Assembly (NCBI GenBank): GCA_047967505.1 | Contig: CM106540.1 | Source of the DNA: Dipteris shenzhenensis | Taxonomy: Eukaryota > Polypodiophyta > Polypodiopsida > Gleicheniales | DNA length: 64,000 nt | Reading direction: 5' to 3' (one strand) | The notes under the pieces: model-generated | The model's database searches: none | Told to the model about the DNA's origin: nothing | What the model saw: only the letters and a program-made list of their open reading frames with translations | Program-made: the position numbers and the translations under genes | In this document: positions 11,811-23,193 of the stretch, piece after piece | Layout: each line of letters begins with the position of its first letter | Position numbering within the stretch: the stretch's first letter is position 1

Positions 11811-13282
11811 CTAATCCTCGCTGCCTTCCACGCTCCCTTCTGCGCTGCCTTCTGCGCTTCCTTTTACACCTCCTTCCTCGTCTTCCTCGTCGTCTTGTAC
11901 AGGGGCGCCCTGTAAACAAGGGACAACATATATCAATGTATGAAAAATCAAATCTTTACTTATAATTTTGGCATTATTTAATTACTTTCAAATACCTGGG
12001 GGGCCTGTCCAGTCGCTCGGGTATACTGCTCCTCAGTAATCAACCCGTCATCATAGAAGTGCCTCCATGTATCTCCTCTGCGATGGTGGCGGTGGTAGGC
12101 TGTCTCCACTGGAGTAGGGTATCTGCCCACGATCTCAAGCTGCATGACCACGATACACTTTGTGGAGGGATTAGTACAAAGAAACAACCAACCTCCTAAT
12201 AAACTACATAAGCAATATAATTTGAGATCGATACTTACAAATTGGGCCTCCCATGATTCAACACCCCGTGCTCCAAAATGCGCGCTCCCATACTCCATCT
12301 GGATCCTCCGTGCCTCCACGTGCTGCAGACTGGGCTCCTCCCTCGCTGACTTCATTGCCTTCTTCCACTCACGCTTCTGAGCGGTGTGGGGCGGGCCCCT
12401 TGGAGGTTGACCTGCCTCAAGTCTGGCAAGCTCCGCTAGTGCCTGCCTCTTAAGGGAAGATCCTTTATTGCTAAGTATCGTAACAATCTTTGACTTCCCC
12501 CATTTATCTGTGAACTGGCGATTGGGGGGGTTAGGATACCTAGAGCGAACAGTAGCGAGGGTCTCATCAGCCAACCTCTTTGGGTGGTCTTTATAGTGGA
12601 TAAAGCAATCTCTGTAATTGTTAGCAATTACAGAGCGCATGAAGGCCATTACATCCTTCCCCCGCACATCCATCAAGATGCCTCCTGTCTGGGTGATGTC
12701 ATAATAAATCGTACCATCACCCAGAGGCACGTCTAAATCATCGGAATCATCATCCTCGGCCTCACCGCCACATGGCCCAAAGCACTGTGCCATGCATCCG
12801 CCACCGCTCTCCCTGCTACTACGCCTGCCACCCTGTCGTGTCGAGCTCGTACGCTGGCCACTCATAGCTGGGGACTGCGTGGGACTACGCTGACCACTCG
12901 TAGCTGGAGAACCGGGTCTCGACGGCTGGGGAGTACGTCGACGGCTCGCTGAGGCAGAAGGACCTCCTGAAGGCATGGGGGAAGGGGCATAAGACGGGAT
13001 GGCAGAAGGGGCATAAGACGGTACGGGGGAAGGGGCATAAGACGGTACGGGGGAAGGGGCATAAGACGGGGCATAAGACGGCTGTGCGGACTCCGTTGGG
13101 GTGATCTTAGGCGGTGTGGGGTGGCTCGGAGTCTATAGTGCCGACTCCTGGGGAGTGTTAAGGGTACCCGTCATGTACCCGTATAACTCCGCAGGACTAG
13201 GAGGGTGCCCTAAAATATTATATAAATCCTTCCATATCGATTCACGCGGATCAGGTGAGCTAGAAGCACTTCCTCCCCACAT
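11811..13282 (-). pseudogene. CACTA second gene (Transposase_24 / TnpA-like), copy 1
   Basis: Likely partner of the transposase, binding the GACGCG repeats (inferred from En/Spm TnpA). The first exon runs from ATG at 13282 or, after a TAG stop at 13133-13135, from the next in-frame Met at 12976, down to 12239. Exon 2 is 12139-11996 and exon 3 is 11909-11811; all join in phase with GT-AG borders. The protein has an N-terminal PSYAPSPV-like proline repeat, a Ser/Arg-rich linker, an acidic DDDSDDLDVP patch, a conserved middle domain (GGILMDVRGKDVMAFMRSVI through the DKWGKSKIVTIL region) and an acidic repeat tail (EGSAEGSVEGSED). The middle domain resembles Pfam Transposase_24. From 12976 onward the frame is intact, so a shorter protein could still be made. 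The stop at 13133 is shared with copy 2. Confidence 0.72.
12975..13083 (-). repeat. 24-bp minisatellite coding PSYAPSPV repeats
   Basis: About four copies of a 24-bp unit (GGGGAAGGGGCATAAGACGG core on the plus strand). On the minus strand it reads as eight-residue repeats rich in Pro, Ser, Tyr and Ala at the N-terminal side of the second gene. The CACTA copy 2 counterpart at 23755-23830 is decayed. Confidence 0.8.
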
Positions 13283-13369
13283 GTTAAACTGGAAAAAAAT
13301 AAACAAATCTATTACTTTGGGAGCTGAGAAGAAAGGGGAAAAAAAAAAAAGAGGCTCTGTCAGAGCGCG

Positions 13370-14260
13370 TCTATAGACCCGTCTAATCTTCGTGTCTATA
13401 AACGCGTCTAACAGAGAGTTTAACAGTTCAAGTAAAAGCGCGTCTACCACCGCGTCTAACAGACCGTCAAAACAGCCATGCGTTTAAAAGCGCGTTTAAC
13501 AGCCCGTCCAAACATCCGTCTAACAGCGCGTCTAACAATTCGTTTAAACTTCCGTTTAACAGATCGTCTGTTTGAGCATCTATATACGCGTCTGTGCGTG
13601 TCTGTAGCAAGCCAGACGCGCAAATAGACGCGCCCTCAGACGCCTGTATACAAGCGCTCCGACAGTCGAGAATACTCAAAAGTGAAAAAGGACGTTTCGC
13701 CCGACAAAAGAACGTGTCGCTCATACCTAGATGCTGCGTTTCGTGGATGCGAAAAAGTACAAAACTGGAAAGAGCAAGCAAGAACAACTTCAAAAGGACT
13801 TACTTGGAAAAAGGTATGGAAGGATCTTTCTTTTCCAAACTTGTTTCTTCTCCTTGTTCGTACTCCTCCTCTTCTTTAGGTTTGGAAGCAAGCTGTGTAG
13901 GTACGGTCCCTTTGTCTTGAGTGAAAGCTTGGAACTGTGTGTGTATGGGAGGCTCTCTCTTAAGCTTCGAATCTATAGAACTTCTAATAAAGAAGGAAGA
14001 AAGCCGCTCGCGAAGTTTAAGTAGTTAAAAGAAAAGCAAAGCGAGCGGCGCGCCGAAAAGCAGGTTTAAAAGTCGCGGGTATAGTCGCGTCTATAGTTGC
14101 GTCTGAATACACAGAGTAAGCACGTCTATAGTCGCGTCTATTAGCACGTCTACAGGCGCGTTTAAATACACAGAGTAGACGGGCATTTAGACGCGCAGGT
14201 AGACGCGACATTAGACGCGACGATAGACGGGCATTTAGAAGCGACACAGAGTTTTTAAGT
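13370..14260. promoter_or_regulatory. Internal divergent promoter region with GACGCG repeats, copy 1
   Basis: Between the two divergent genes, 13375-13660 and 14070-14245 are packed with GCGTCTA, GCGTTTA and TAGACGCG variants like those at the element ends. The stretch between them (13660-14070) has few. A bidirectional promoter controlled by the same DNA-binding protein that recognises the ends is a natural reading, but no TATA box or start site was fixed. Copy 2 keeps part of this region at 23390-23540. Confidence 0.55.
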
Positions 14261-14307
14261 TAAGCATTTGAAGAAGAGCAAATTTGGTGGGTTGTTTGTT
14301 TGTAGGA

Positions 14308-17300
14308 TGTCTCCATCTTCAACAAGCAGCTCCAGTGAGGATGAATCCCTCCGTATCCACCATCGCGAAATGTGGTTGGAGCAAAAAATCAAATGTCTGT
14401 GTGATCGATGTCGAGGAAACATGTATCGTGCACGCGGGATTACGCTCAATCATATCTCAAAGTATGGAGAATGGGATGTGACCGTAAACAGGGTAAGGAT
14501 TTGTAAGTTAAGGTTGATTGAGATACCTATGGGTGTTCATATGTTTGAGTTATAATGATCCTGTTTTAATTTGATACAGGATGCAGTGCCACACCCGCAC
14601 ATGTTACCCTATGCCCGTCGTGAGGAGGCGAAGCGTCGGCGATATGAGGTGGGATCTTCAGGAGGGACCGTTACGGATGCATGGAGTGATGGTGATAGTA
14701 GCCCTCCACCATTACCTCATGAAGCCGTGGAGGAGGAGGTGTTTGATGATATGGTGCGGGATTTATATGTCCATCAAGGGAGGGATAATAGCATGGAGCA
14801 GGATGATCTTTTTACCGCAGCATCGACTCCACTGTTTGAGGGGTGCACATTCTCTGTTCTACGTGCCTCCCTTGAGTTACTAAACTTGCAAACCATCTAT
14901 GGATGGAGCAATGCAAGTTTGAATGCATTACTCAAGTAAGCTTTAATTTAAAGTCGATTTTGCAAACATGATGAATTATGCGCGTGGGTCAATTACTCGA
15001 ATGCTTTTCCTCATTTATGGTCTTCACGTGCAGGCTATTGTGTAAAATGCTTCCAAGGGAGAATAAATTACCGACCTCAAGAGATATGGCAAGGCAACAT
15101 GTGACCTCTCTTGGAGGATTAGATTACAAGTGCATCCATGCATGTGTCAACGATTGCGTTTTGTTTCGTGGACTACATAAGGATGCAAGAGAGTGTCCTA
15201 CTTGTGGAGAGGCAAGATATAGAGCAGATCTCAAAACCTTGGACGTGCCTCGTAAGGTATTGCGACATTTTCCCATAATCCCTCGCATCCAACATATGTT
15301 CAAGTGCAAATCTATTGCAGAGCTCATGTCATGGCATTCCTCCCATCGATCAACCGATGGCAAGTGGAGAACTCCCGCGGACTCTCCTGCGTGGAAGCAT
15401 ATTGAAGACACATGGCCAAGCTTAAAGGAAGAACCTAGGAGCTTGAGACTTGGATTGGGTATGGATGGTGTGAACCCATTTGGTCTCAAAAGCACGTCTT
15501 ACAGTGTATGGCCAGTGGTATTGGTGAATTACAATCTTCCACCCTCTATGGCTATTAAGAAAGGACATGTCATGCTGTCCCTTCTAATTCCAGGGAAACA
15601 TAAAGTCAAAAACCCTGATGTTTATTTGGAGCCTTTGATTGATGAGCTAGAGATACTTTAGAGAGGTATCGAGGTGCATGATGTGAGCAGGCCTCCCTCG
15701 TCACGAGACTTCAACTGCAAAGCAGTCTTGATGTGGACGATGCATGACTTCCCAGGCTATGGCGAGTGGTGTTCAGGTAAGAATTGCATTTTTTAATTAT
15801 GAATAGGCAAGGACGTGGCACCCTAAACCCACCTTCCACTCTTAATTGCATCTATTGTTTCAGGTCTCACTACATCGGGTTACCATGCATGTCCTGTTTG
15901 TGGTCCTTCGCTAGTTGCCTCATGGGCAGACGCATTGAATAAGGTCATCTATGAGAATCACCATCGATTTCTCCCACCTGATCATCCTAGATATGTTGCC
16001 CTTCGGAATGAAGTCCTCCCACAATCACTCATGAGAATTTGGGACGGATCCACGACTCCTCCACCACTTGGCATGAGCCGGTAAGGATTTGTAACTATTG
16101 GCTGGAAGTAAAGATTGGCTATATTGGTTGAAAGTGAAGATTGCATGCTAACACTTTATTTTGTTTAGATACTCCATCTTTTATCGTTTACCATATTGGT
16201 CCCACCTCAAGATCAATCACCTGCTTGATCCCATGCATATCTTCAAGAATGTGGCATCTACCATTTGGGAGCATTTGAATGGGACACAAGATTCGGCAGG
16301 CATAAGGGAGGATCTACGTACCACAGGGAGGATGCGTGAAGCTTGGCCTCAAGAGAGACCAAATGGGCGTGTTTTTTTACCTCGAGCACCGTGGATGTTA
16401 TCAAAGCTAGAGATGGCGACGGTGAAGCGTGCTATTACTACAATTCGTACTCCCACTGGGATGCATGAGGTGTTTGAAGGGAGCCTTTACAAAGAGCAAG
16501 AAAAGAGGTGTAGAGAAATTATATGGCTTGAAATCTCATGATTGGCATAATATCTTTTTCCTTTCAAATTTGTGAGTGAATAGCTATAAGCAACTAATCA
16601 ACCACCTCCTCGCGGGTTCAGTTCATACTACCTACTAGCATTTCACGTAGTGCATCAAAGGACGTGAAAGATTGTATTTGCAAGATGGGCGAGCTTGTGA
16701 GGTATGTGAGCTCAAAGAAAATAGATCCCACCACGCTTGAGAATGCTCGAGTTATGTCAGTGGAGGCGGTTTGTTTAGTGGAGGAGACATTTCCACGTTC
16801 TATTCTCACAAGCCAACTACATCTCATAGTGCATTTGGTGGATGAGATTGCTATATGCGGTACTATACATGCACGATGGTTGTTCTTCCTCGAGCGCTTC
16901 ATGAAGACCTTGAAGGGCTTCGTGAGACAAAATGCAAGACCCGAAGGTAGCATGGCCGAGGGTTGGTTGGTACAAGAGTCACTTGTATATATTTCTGAGT
17001 TTCTTGTTGATGTGGATAGCTCTCTCCCACGACTATGGAGAGATGATGAAGACCTAAGGATGACCTCTATTGTGCCTCAAGGAAGAGGATGCAACAAAGT
17101 AATAGACACGGAGTTGCGTAATAGTATCAACCTCTTTTGCGTGCTTAATAGTGATGTGATGAAAAGATGGGTGACAAGATACGAGGATGCAAAGGCAAGA
17201 AGACAAGAAGAAAGGGCCCTCTTTCGTACACACCACGGATCTCGTGTGCCATACCCTCAGCGTCTAAGAGCACTTCCAAAGGATATTCATGTGGATTGGC

Positions 17301-18253
17301 TACTTGATGAAATGGAGAAAGTAGAGAAAGACGAGGGGATGCATATCACAATGGAAGAATGGGAGTATGCTAGGGGATGCATGAGCAAGGTCGGTATATA
17401 GAATGTTATGCATAAGTTAGGAGGTTTTTATAATTTAGATTGCTTATTTAATTTATTTTTTCTTGGTGTAGTGCACTATGTTCAATGCTATATGGTGTGA
17501 GGGCAAGCATTTTCGAACACAACGGATTGATGATAAGAGAAACACACAAGATTGCGGCGTCATTGCTAGCTTTGAGGGAGCCAATGGAGTCATGGATGAT
17601 TATTATGGCATAATCCAAGATATCATTATGCTTGACTTTCGACGCTTCTTTGTGTATGTTTTGGATGTAAAGTGGTTTAAGGACATGGTGGAAAGAGGCC
17701 CTAATGCAACAATCAAACGCCATGCAAGTGGCTTTGTAACTATTGACTCAACAAAGTTTTGGCAAAGTAGGAAGGACACACTAATACTACCGCAACAATG
17801 TGAACAGGTACTGTGCACACACATAAAAATACTCGCTTTTAAATATTTGATGCAAGAAAAGTAACATGATTGTATTTGTGTTTGAATTAGGTTGTCTATC
17901 AACCAATGGTGGATAATAATAGGTGGTGGCATGTCATACCTATTATGCCACGTTCCAAAGTGATGTATAGTACATTTACTAATATGGAGCGTATGGAGGA
18001 TGATCATGCCCATGGACGTGATGATGACCGTGATACAAGAGAGGAGGATGATCATGAGATAGGAGATATAGATATTGAGGCCGGCATTACCCGTGAGGAT
18101 GAGCCTACCATTGGAGATCTTGATTTCGATGAGCACATGAGTGGCACAAGTAGTAGTGGGTTGAATGTATTTGTAGATCTAAACACTTGTTTGGATTTTG
18201 AAGTAGATAGTTTGGCAAGGGTTGATCTCATTGAGGATGAGATTGAACCGTAG
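14308..18253 (+). pseudogene. CACTA TNP2-type transposase, copy 1 (damaged)
   Basis: Catalyses cut-and-paste transposition of CACTA elements. Exons read from GT/AG signals and comparison with copy 2: 14308-14492, 14580-14935, 15034-15776, 15864-16080, about 16170-16545, 16622-17389, 17472-17807 and 17891-18253. The N-terminus has a CLCDRCRG cysteine motif. Exon 3 carries the transposase core (GMDGVNPFGLKSTSYSVWP, then MWTMHDFPGYGE). Exon 5 has LLDPMHIFKNVAS. Exon 6 is DUF4218-like (HLVDEIAICG, then RPEGSMAEGWL). Exon 7 is DUF4216-like (DDYYGIIQDIIMLDF). The last exon encodes a very acidic tail. Lesions: TAG at 15659-15661 where copy 2 has TGG, a 1-base length difference near 16458 that changes frame, and a 31-bp deletion at about 16548 that removes a splice donor. 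It also lacks an intron that copy 2 has. Confidence 0.85.
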
Positions 18254-18417
18254 CCCCACAATTGATATTGGCAAAACTATTTTACATATTGTCTCATTCT
18301 CCTCATTTCCCTTAATTCTTGTATATGTGGGCTTGCAAAAAATTATGTGCTTTGGTAATCATGGGCAATGTTTGGAAAGCAATGATGTACACCAAAATCT
18401 CACTTTCTGTATTCTCT

Positions 18418-18667
18418 GGAGCGCGTCTAACCCCGCATCTAAATGCACGACTGAGTCTCAGTGTAAACGCGCAAATACACGTGCAAATAGACGCGCTAAT
18501 AGATGGGATGTTAGACGGGCCCGTATTTTCTCAGGTCTAATGCGCAAATAAACGCGGTGATTGACGCGCAAATAGACGAGCATTTAGCTGCGCTAATAGA
18601 CGCGCCCGTAATTTCTCTACTAGAGCAACGCCTATAGACGCGCCCGCTATTTTGCACGTCTACCAAG
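18418..18667. repeat. Subterminal GACGCG repeats, copy 1 right end
   Basis: A cluster of TAGACGCGC and GCGTCTA variants in both orientations starts about 165 bp after the transposase stop and runs into the right terminal repeat. It is an inverted counterpart of 19517-19790 in copy 2. Confidence 0.8.
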
Positions 18668-18696
18668 CGCGTCTATAGTTGCTTTGTGTTGTTGTG
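18668..18696 (-). repeat. CACTA copy 1 right terminal inverted repeat
   Basis: The complement reads CACAACAACACAAAGCAACT followed by ATAGACGCG. It is directly followed by TAG, the same three bases that precede the left end. Confidence 0.85.
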
Positions 18697-19488
18697 TAGT
18701 ATCCATTCAAGGGATTTACATCAATTTAGTTGATAAACATATTTTATTATTTTTAGAGATGGAAGCATGAAAAACTTTTTGGATATAACATCGTTGTCAA
18801 AAGGTTCCTTTGTTTGTAAAACACCATTCTATTTCTTATAAAAATTACTTACGTGAAACCACAAAATGGAAAACTATTTGATTTCCAAGTTGTCCATTTG
18901 AAAGGAGATTTGTAAGTTTAGCTTTGTATATCTACTATTTCTTCTTCCTTTAACATGAAAGATGTGCCACTGCGATGGAAAAGACTATGTAATTTCTTAT
19001 ATTGTAATGAGTATACAAAGGATCAACATGTCTTTGAACATGTATTTACAAATGTTATCTCTATTTGTTAAGAGGAGAGAGAGAGGCTTAGTTGAAAGAG
19101 ACAGTCTCTCAAAGTTATTAGGGAGAATGAGCCACATGCTTTTTGGAAAGGGGAATGGATTCAATTTATTTTTTTAAACCTCTTTTTTAAATTTCAATAT
19201 TACATAGGTTTCATATGATTGTCTCTCAAAGAACAACTCATACAAAGAAAAAGCTTGTCATTAATTATAATCTCATTCTTAACCTATTTTGTACATAGTG
19301 CACTATAAGGTATAGGTTGTTTTTTGACACAAATACCGATCTTTTTTACACTCCAAAGTTTTTTTTTAAAAGGGCAAAAAGCTTGGTATTTACATCGTTA
19401 TTAGAGTCAAAAAATGTGCATCGGTATATACCAACGTTGATAAAGGTCGGTATATATCGACATTGGCAAAGGGTCGGTATATACGGAC
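18697..19488. other. Spacer between the two CACTA elements
   Basis: 792 bp of AT-rich DNA with no gene. Near the right side, 19405-19485 holds three spaced forms of a CGGTATATA phrase (CATCGGTATATACC, GGTCGGTATATATC, GGTCGGTATATACG). Such phrases could be the end of another small element into which copy 2 inserted, but no boundaries could be set. Confidence 0.5.
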
Positions 19489-19517
19489 CATAACACCACA
19501 AAGCAACTATAGACGCG
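19489..19517 (+). repeat. CACTA copy 2 terminal inverted repeat, transposase 3' side
   Basis: Matches the right-end repeat of copy 1 (AAAGCAACTATAGACGCGC) with two differences in the outer bases. Preceded by target duplication GAC. Confidence 0.85.
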
Positions 19518-19790
19518 CTTGGTAGACGCGCAAAATAGCGGGTGCGTCTATAGGCGTTGCTTTAGTAGAGGAATTACGGGCGCGTCTACAAGCGTGTTTG
19601 ACAATTCGTCTATTTGCGCCTCTATTAACAGGTTTAATTGCGCATCTAATCTGAGAAAATATGGGCCCGTCTAACATCGCGTTTATCTGCGCGTCTATTT
19701 GCGTGTGTATTAACGCGTTTATTTGCGTGTTCACATTGACAATTAGACGCGCATTTAGACTTGTAGATAGACGCAAACCAGAGAATACAG
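19518..19790. repeat. Subterminal GACGCG repeats, copy 2
   Basis: GCGTCTA, TAGACGCG and diverged variants are densely arranged, an inverted counterpart of 18418-18667 in copy 1. It lies just past the transposase 3' end. Confidence 0.8.
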
Positions 19791-19963
19791 AAAGTGAGAT
19801 TTTGGTGTACATCATTGCTTTCCAAACATTGCCCATGATTACCAAAGTACATAATTTTAACAGAACATCAATGCTTTTTTGCAAGCCCACTTATACAAGA
19901 ATTAAGTGAGGCGAGGAGAATGAGACAATATGTAAAATAGTTTTGCCAATATCAATGATGGGG

Positions 19964-22900
19964 CTACGGTTCAATCTCATCCTCAATGAGATCAACCCTT
20001 GCCAAACTATCTACTTCAAAATCCAAACAAGTGTTTAGATCTACAAATACATTCAACCCACTACTACTTGTGCTACTCATGTGCTCATCGAAATCAGCAT
20101 CACCAATGGTAGGCTGGTCCTCACGGGTAATGGCCTCAATATTTATATCTCCTATCTCATGATCATCCTCCTCTCTCGTATCATGGTCATCATCACGTCC
20201 ATGGCCATGATCATCCTCCATACGCTCCATATTAGTAAATGTACTATACATCACTTTGGAACGTGGCATAATAGGTATGACATGCCACCATCTATTATTA
20301 TCCACCATTGGTTGATATCTCGTTGATAGAAAACCTAATTCAAACACAAATACAATCATGTTATTTTTCTTGCATCAAATATGTGTGCACAGTACCTGTT
20401 CACATTGTTGCGGTAGTACTAGTGTGTTCTTCCTACTTTGCCAAAACTTTGTGGAGTCAATAGTTACAAAGCCACTTGCATGGCGTTTGATTGTTGCATT
20501 AGGGCCTCTTTCCACCACGTCCTTCAACCACTTTACATCCAAAACATACACAAAGAAGCATCGAAAGTGAAGCTTAATAATCTTGGATTATGCCACAATA
20601 ATCATCCATGGCTCCATTGGCTCCCTCAAAGCTAGCAATGATGCCACAATCTTGTGTGTTTCTCTTGTCATCAATCCGTTGTGTTCGAAAATGCTTGCCC
20701 TCACACCATATAGCATTGAACATAGTGCACTACACCAAGAAAAAATCAATTAAATAAGCAATCTAAATTATTGAAAGCTCCTAACTTATGCATAACATTC
20801 TATATACTGACCTTGCTCATGCATCCCCTAGCATACTCCCATTCTTCCATTGTGATATGCATCCCCTCATCTTTCTCTGCTTTCTCCATTTCATCAAGTA
20901 GCCAATCCACATGAATATCCTTTGGAAGTGCTCTTAGATACTGAGGGTATGGCACACGAGATCCGTGGTGTGTACGAAAGAGGGCCCTTTCTTCTTGTCT
21001 TCTTGTCTTTGCATCCTCGTATCTTGTCACCCATCTTTTCATCACATCACTATTAAGCACACAAAAGAGGTTGATACTATTATGCAACTCCGTGTCTATT
21101 ACTTTGTTGCGTCCTTTCCCTTGAGGCACAATAGAGATCATCCTTAGGTCTTCATCATCTCTCCATAGTCGTGGGAGAGAGCTATCCACATCAACAAGAA
21201 ACTCAGAAATATATACAAGTGACCCTTGTACCAACCAACCCTCGGCCATGCTACCTTCGGGTCTTGCATTTTGTCTCACGAAGCCCTTCAAGGTCTTCAT
21301 GAAGCGCTCGAGGAAGAACAACCATTGTGCATGTATAGTACCGCATATAGCAATCTCATCCACCAAATGCACTATAAGATGTAGTTGGCTTGTGAGAATA
21401 GAACGTGGAAATGTCTCCTCCACTAAACAAACCACCTCCACTGACATAACTCGAGCATTCTCAAGCATGGTGGGATCTATTTCCTTTGAGTTCACATACC
21501 TAGAAATAAAAAAGTACATCATATATATTAGCAATATGCATTCAAACTTGCATGGAGCATTGATACGCATCATATTTTGTATCATGTAAAGTACCTCACA
21601 AGCTCGCCCATCTTGTAAATACAATCTTTCACGTCCTTCGATGCACTACGTGAAATGCTAGTAGGTAGTATGAACTGAACCCACGAGAAGGTGGTTGATT
21701 AGTTGCTTATAATTATTCACTCACACATTTGGAAGGAAAAAGATATTATGCACATAAAATACTTACTTGGAGCATCTTGTGCCAATCATGAGATTTCAAG
21801 CCATATAATTGCTCTACACCTCTTTTCTTGCTCTTTATAAAGGCTCCCTTCAAACACCTCATGCATATAGTGGGAGTACGAATTGTAGTAATAGCGCGCT
21901 TCACCGTCACCATCTCTAGCTTTGATAACATCCACGGTGCACGAGGTAAAAAAACACGCCCATTTGGTCTCTCTTGTGGCCAAGCTTCACACATCCTCCC
22001 TGTGGTACGTTGATCCTCCCTTATGCCTACGGAATCTCGTGTCCCATTCAAATGCTCCCAAATGGTAGATGCCACATTCTTGAAGATATGCATGGGATCA
22101 AGCAGGTGATTGATCTTAAGGTGGGACCAATATGGTAAAGGATAAAAGATGGAGTATCTAAACAAAATAAAGTGTTAGTGGGCAATCTTTATTTCCAGCC
22201 AATATAGCACACAATAGTTAGAAACCCTTACTGGCTCATGCCAAGTGGTGGAGTCATGGAACCGTCCCAAATTCTCATCCAATCTCCCACGGTGAGTGAT
22301 TCTGGGAGGACTTCATTCCAAGGGGCAACATATCTAGGATGATCAGGTGGGAGAAATCGATGGGGATTCTCATAGGTGACCTTATTCAATGCATCTGCCC
22401 GTGAGGCAACTAGTGAAGGACCACAAACAGGACATGCATGGTAACCCAATGTAGTGAGACCTAAACAATAGACGCAATTAAGAGTTGAAGGTGGGTCAGG
22501 GTGCCACATCCTTTGCCTATTCATAATTAGAAGTGCAATGCTTACCTGAACACTCGCCGTAGCCTGGGAAGTCATGCATCGTCCACATCAAGACTGCTTT
22601 GCAGTTGAAGTCTCGTGACGAGGGAGGCCTGCTCACATCATGCACCTCTATACCTCTCCAAAGTATCTCTAGCTCGTCAATCAAAGGCTCCAAATAAACA
22701 TCAGGGTTTTTGACTTTATGTTTCCCTGGAATTAGAAGGGACAGCATAACATGTCCTTTCTTAATAGCCATAGAGGGTGGAAGATTATAATTCACCAATA
22801 TCACTGGCCATACATTGTAAGAGGTGCTTTTGAGACCAAATGGATTCACACCGTCCATACCCAATCCAAGTCTCAAGCCCCTAGGTTCTTCCTTGAAGCT

Positions 22901-23193
22901 TGGCCATGTGTCTTCAATATGCTTCCACGCAGGAGAGTCCGCGGGAGTTCTCCACTTGCCATCAGTTGATCGATGGGAGGAATGCCATGACATGGCTCTG
23001 CAATAGATTTGCACTTGAACATATGTTGGATGCGAGGGATTATGGGAAAATGTCACAGAACCTTACGAGGCACGTCCAAAGTTTTGAGATCTGCTCTATA
23101 TCTTGCCTCTCCACAAGTAGGACACTCTCTTGCATCCTTATGTAGTCCACAAAACAAAACGCAATCGTTGATACATGCATGGATGCGCTTGTA
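19964..23193 (-). pseudogene. CACTA TNP2-type transposase, copy 2 (N-terminus deleted)
   Basis: Same gene as in copy 1, reading leftward. Homology starts abruptly at 23193, inside what is exon 3 of copy 1, so the start codon, the CLCDRCRG motif and the first ~200 residues are gone. The core (GMDGVNPFGLKSTSYNVWP, then ILWRGIEVHD, MWTMHDFPGYGEC) is preserved with TGG where copy 1 has a stop. The LLDPMHIFKNVAS, GLKSHDWHKMLQ, DUF4218-like and DUF4216-like parts follow, ending in an acidic tail with stop at 19964-19966. It retains the donor (AAGTAAGTATT) missing in copy 1 and has an extra 95-bp intron at 21500-21594. It cannot make full-length transposase but shows what copy 1 lost. Confidence 0.85.
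21500..21594 (-). other. 95-bp intron present in copy 2, absent in copy 1
   Basis: On the minus strand the exon sequence GCTTGTGAG is followed by GTACTTTACATG and the intron closes with TTATTTCTAG before GTATGTGAA. Copy 1 reads GCTTGTGAG directly into GTATGTGAG at 16701/16702, an exact join. The difference between the copies is precisely one GT-AG intron. Confidence 0.8.

Larger units (their letters stand above)
11177..18696 (+). mobile_element. CACTA (En/Spm) transposon, copy 1, 7.5 kb
   Basis: The left end reads CACAACAAGACAAAGCACCC and the complement of the right end reads CACAACAACACAAAGCAACT, both continuing into ATAGACGCG. TAG flanks both sides (11174-11176 and 18697-18699), the 3-bp target duplication expected of CACTA elements. 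The termini start CACAA rather than the usual CACTA. Inside are a minus-strand second gene (11811-13282) and a plus-strand TNP2 transposase (14308-18253). They are divergent across a ~1-kb region filled with GACGCG-type repeats. Similar repeats crowd both ends and probably bind the transposition protein, as in En/Spm. Both genes carry lesions, so the copy is probably not autonomous now. Strand follows the transposase. Confidence 0.93.

Noticed and set aside
19507-19890. 127-codon minus-strand frame past the copy 2 transposase
   Set aside because: It reads through the subterminal GACGCG repeats (Ala-Asn-Arg-Arg pattern). Equivalent frames occur at every repeat cluster of both CACTA copies.
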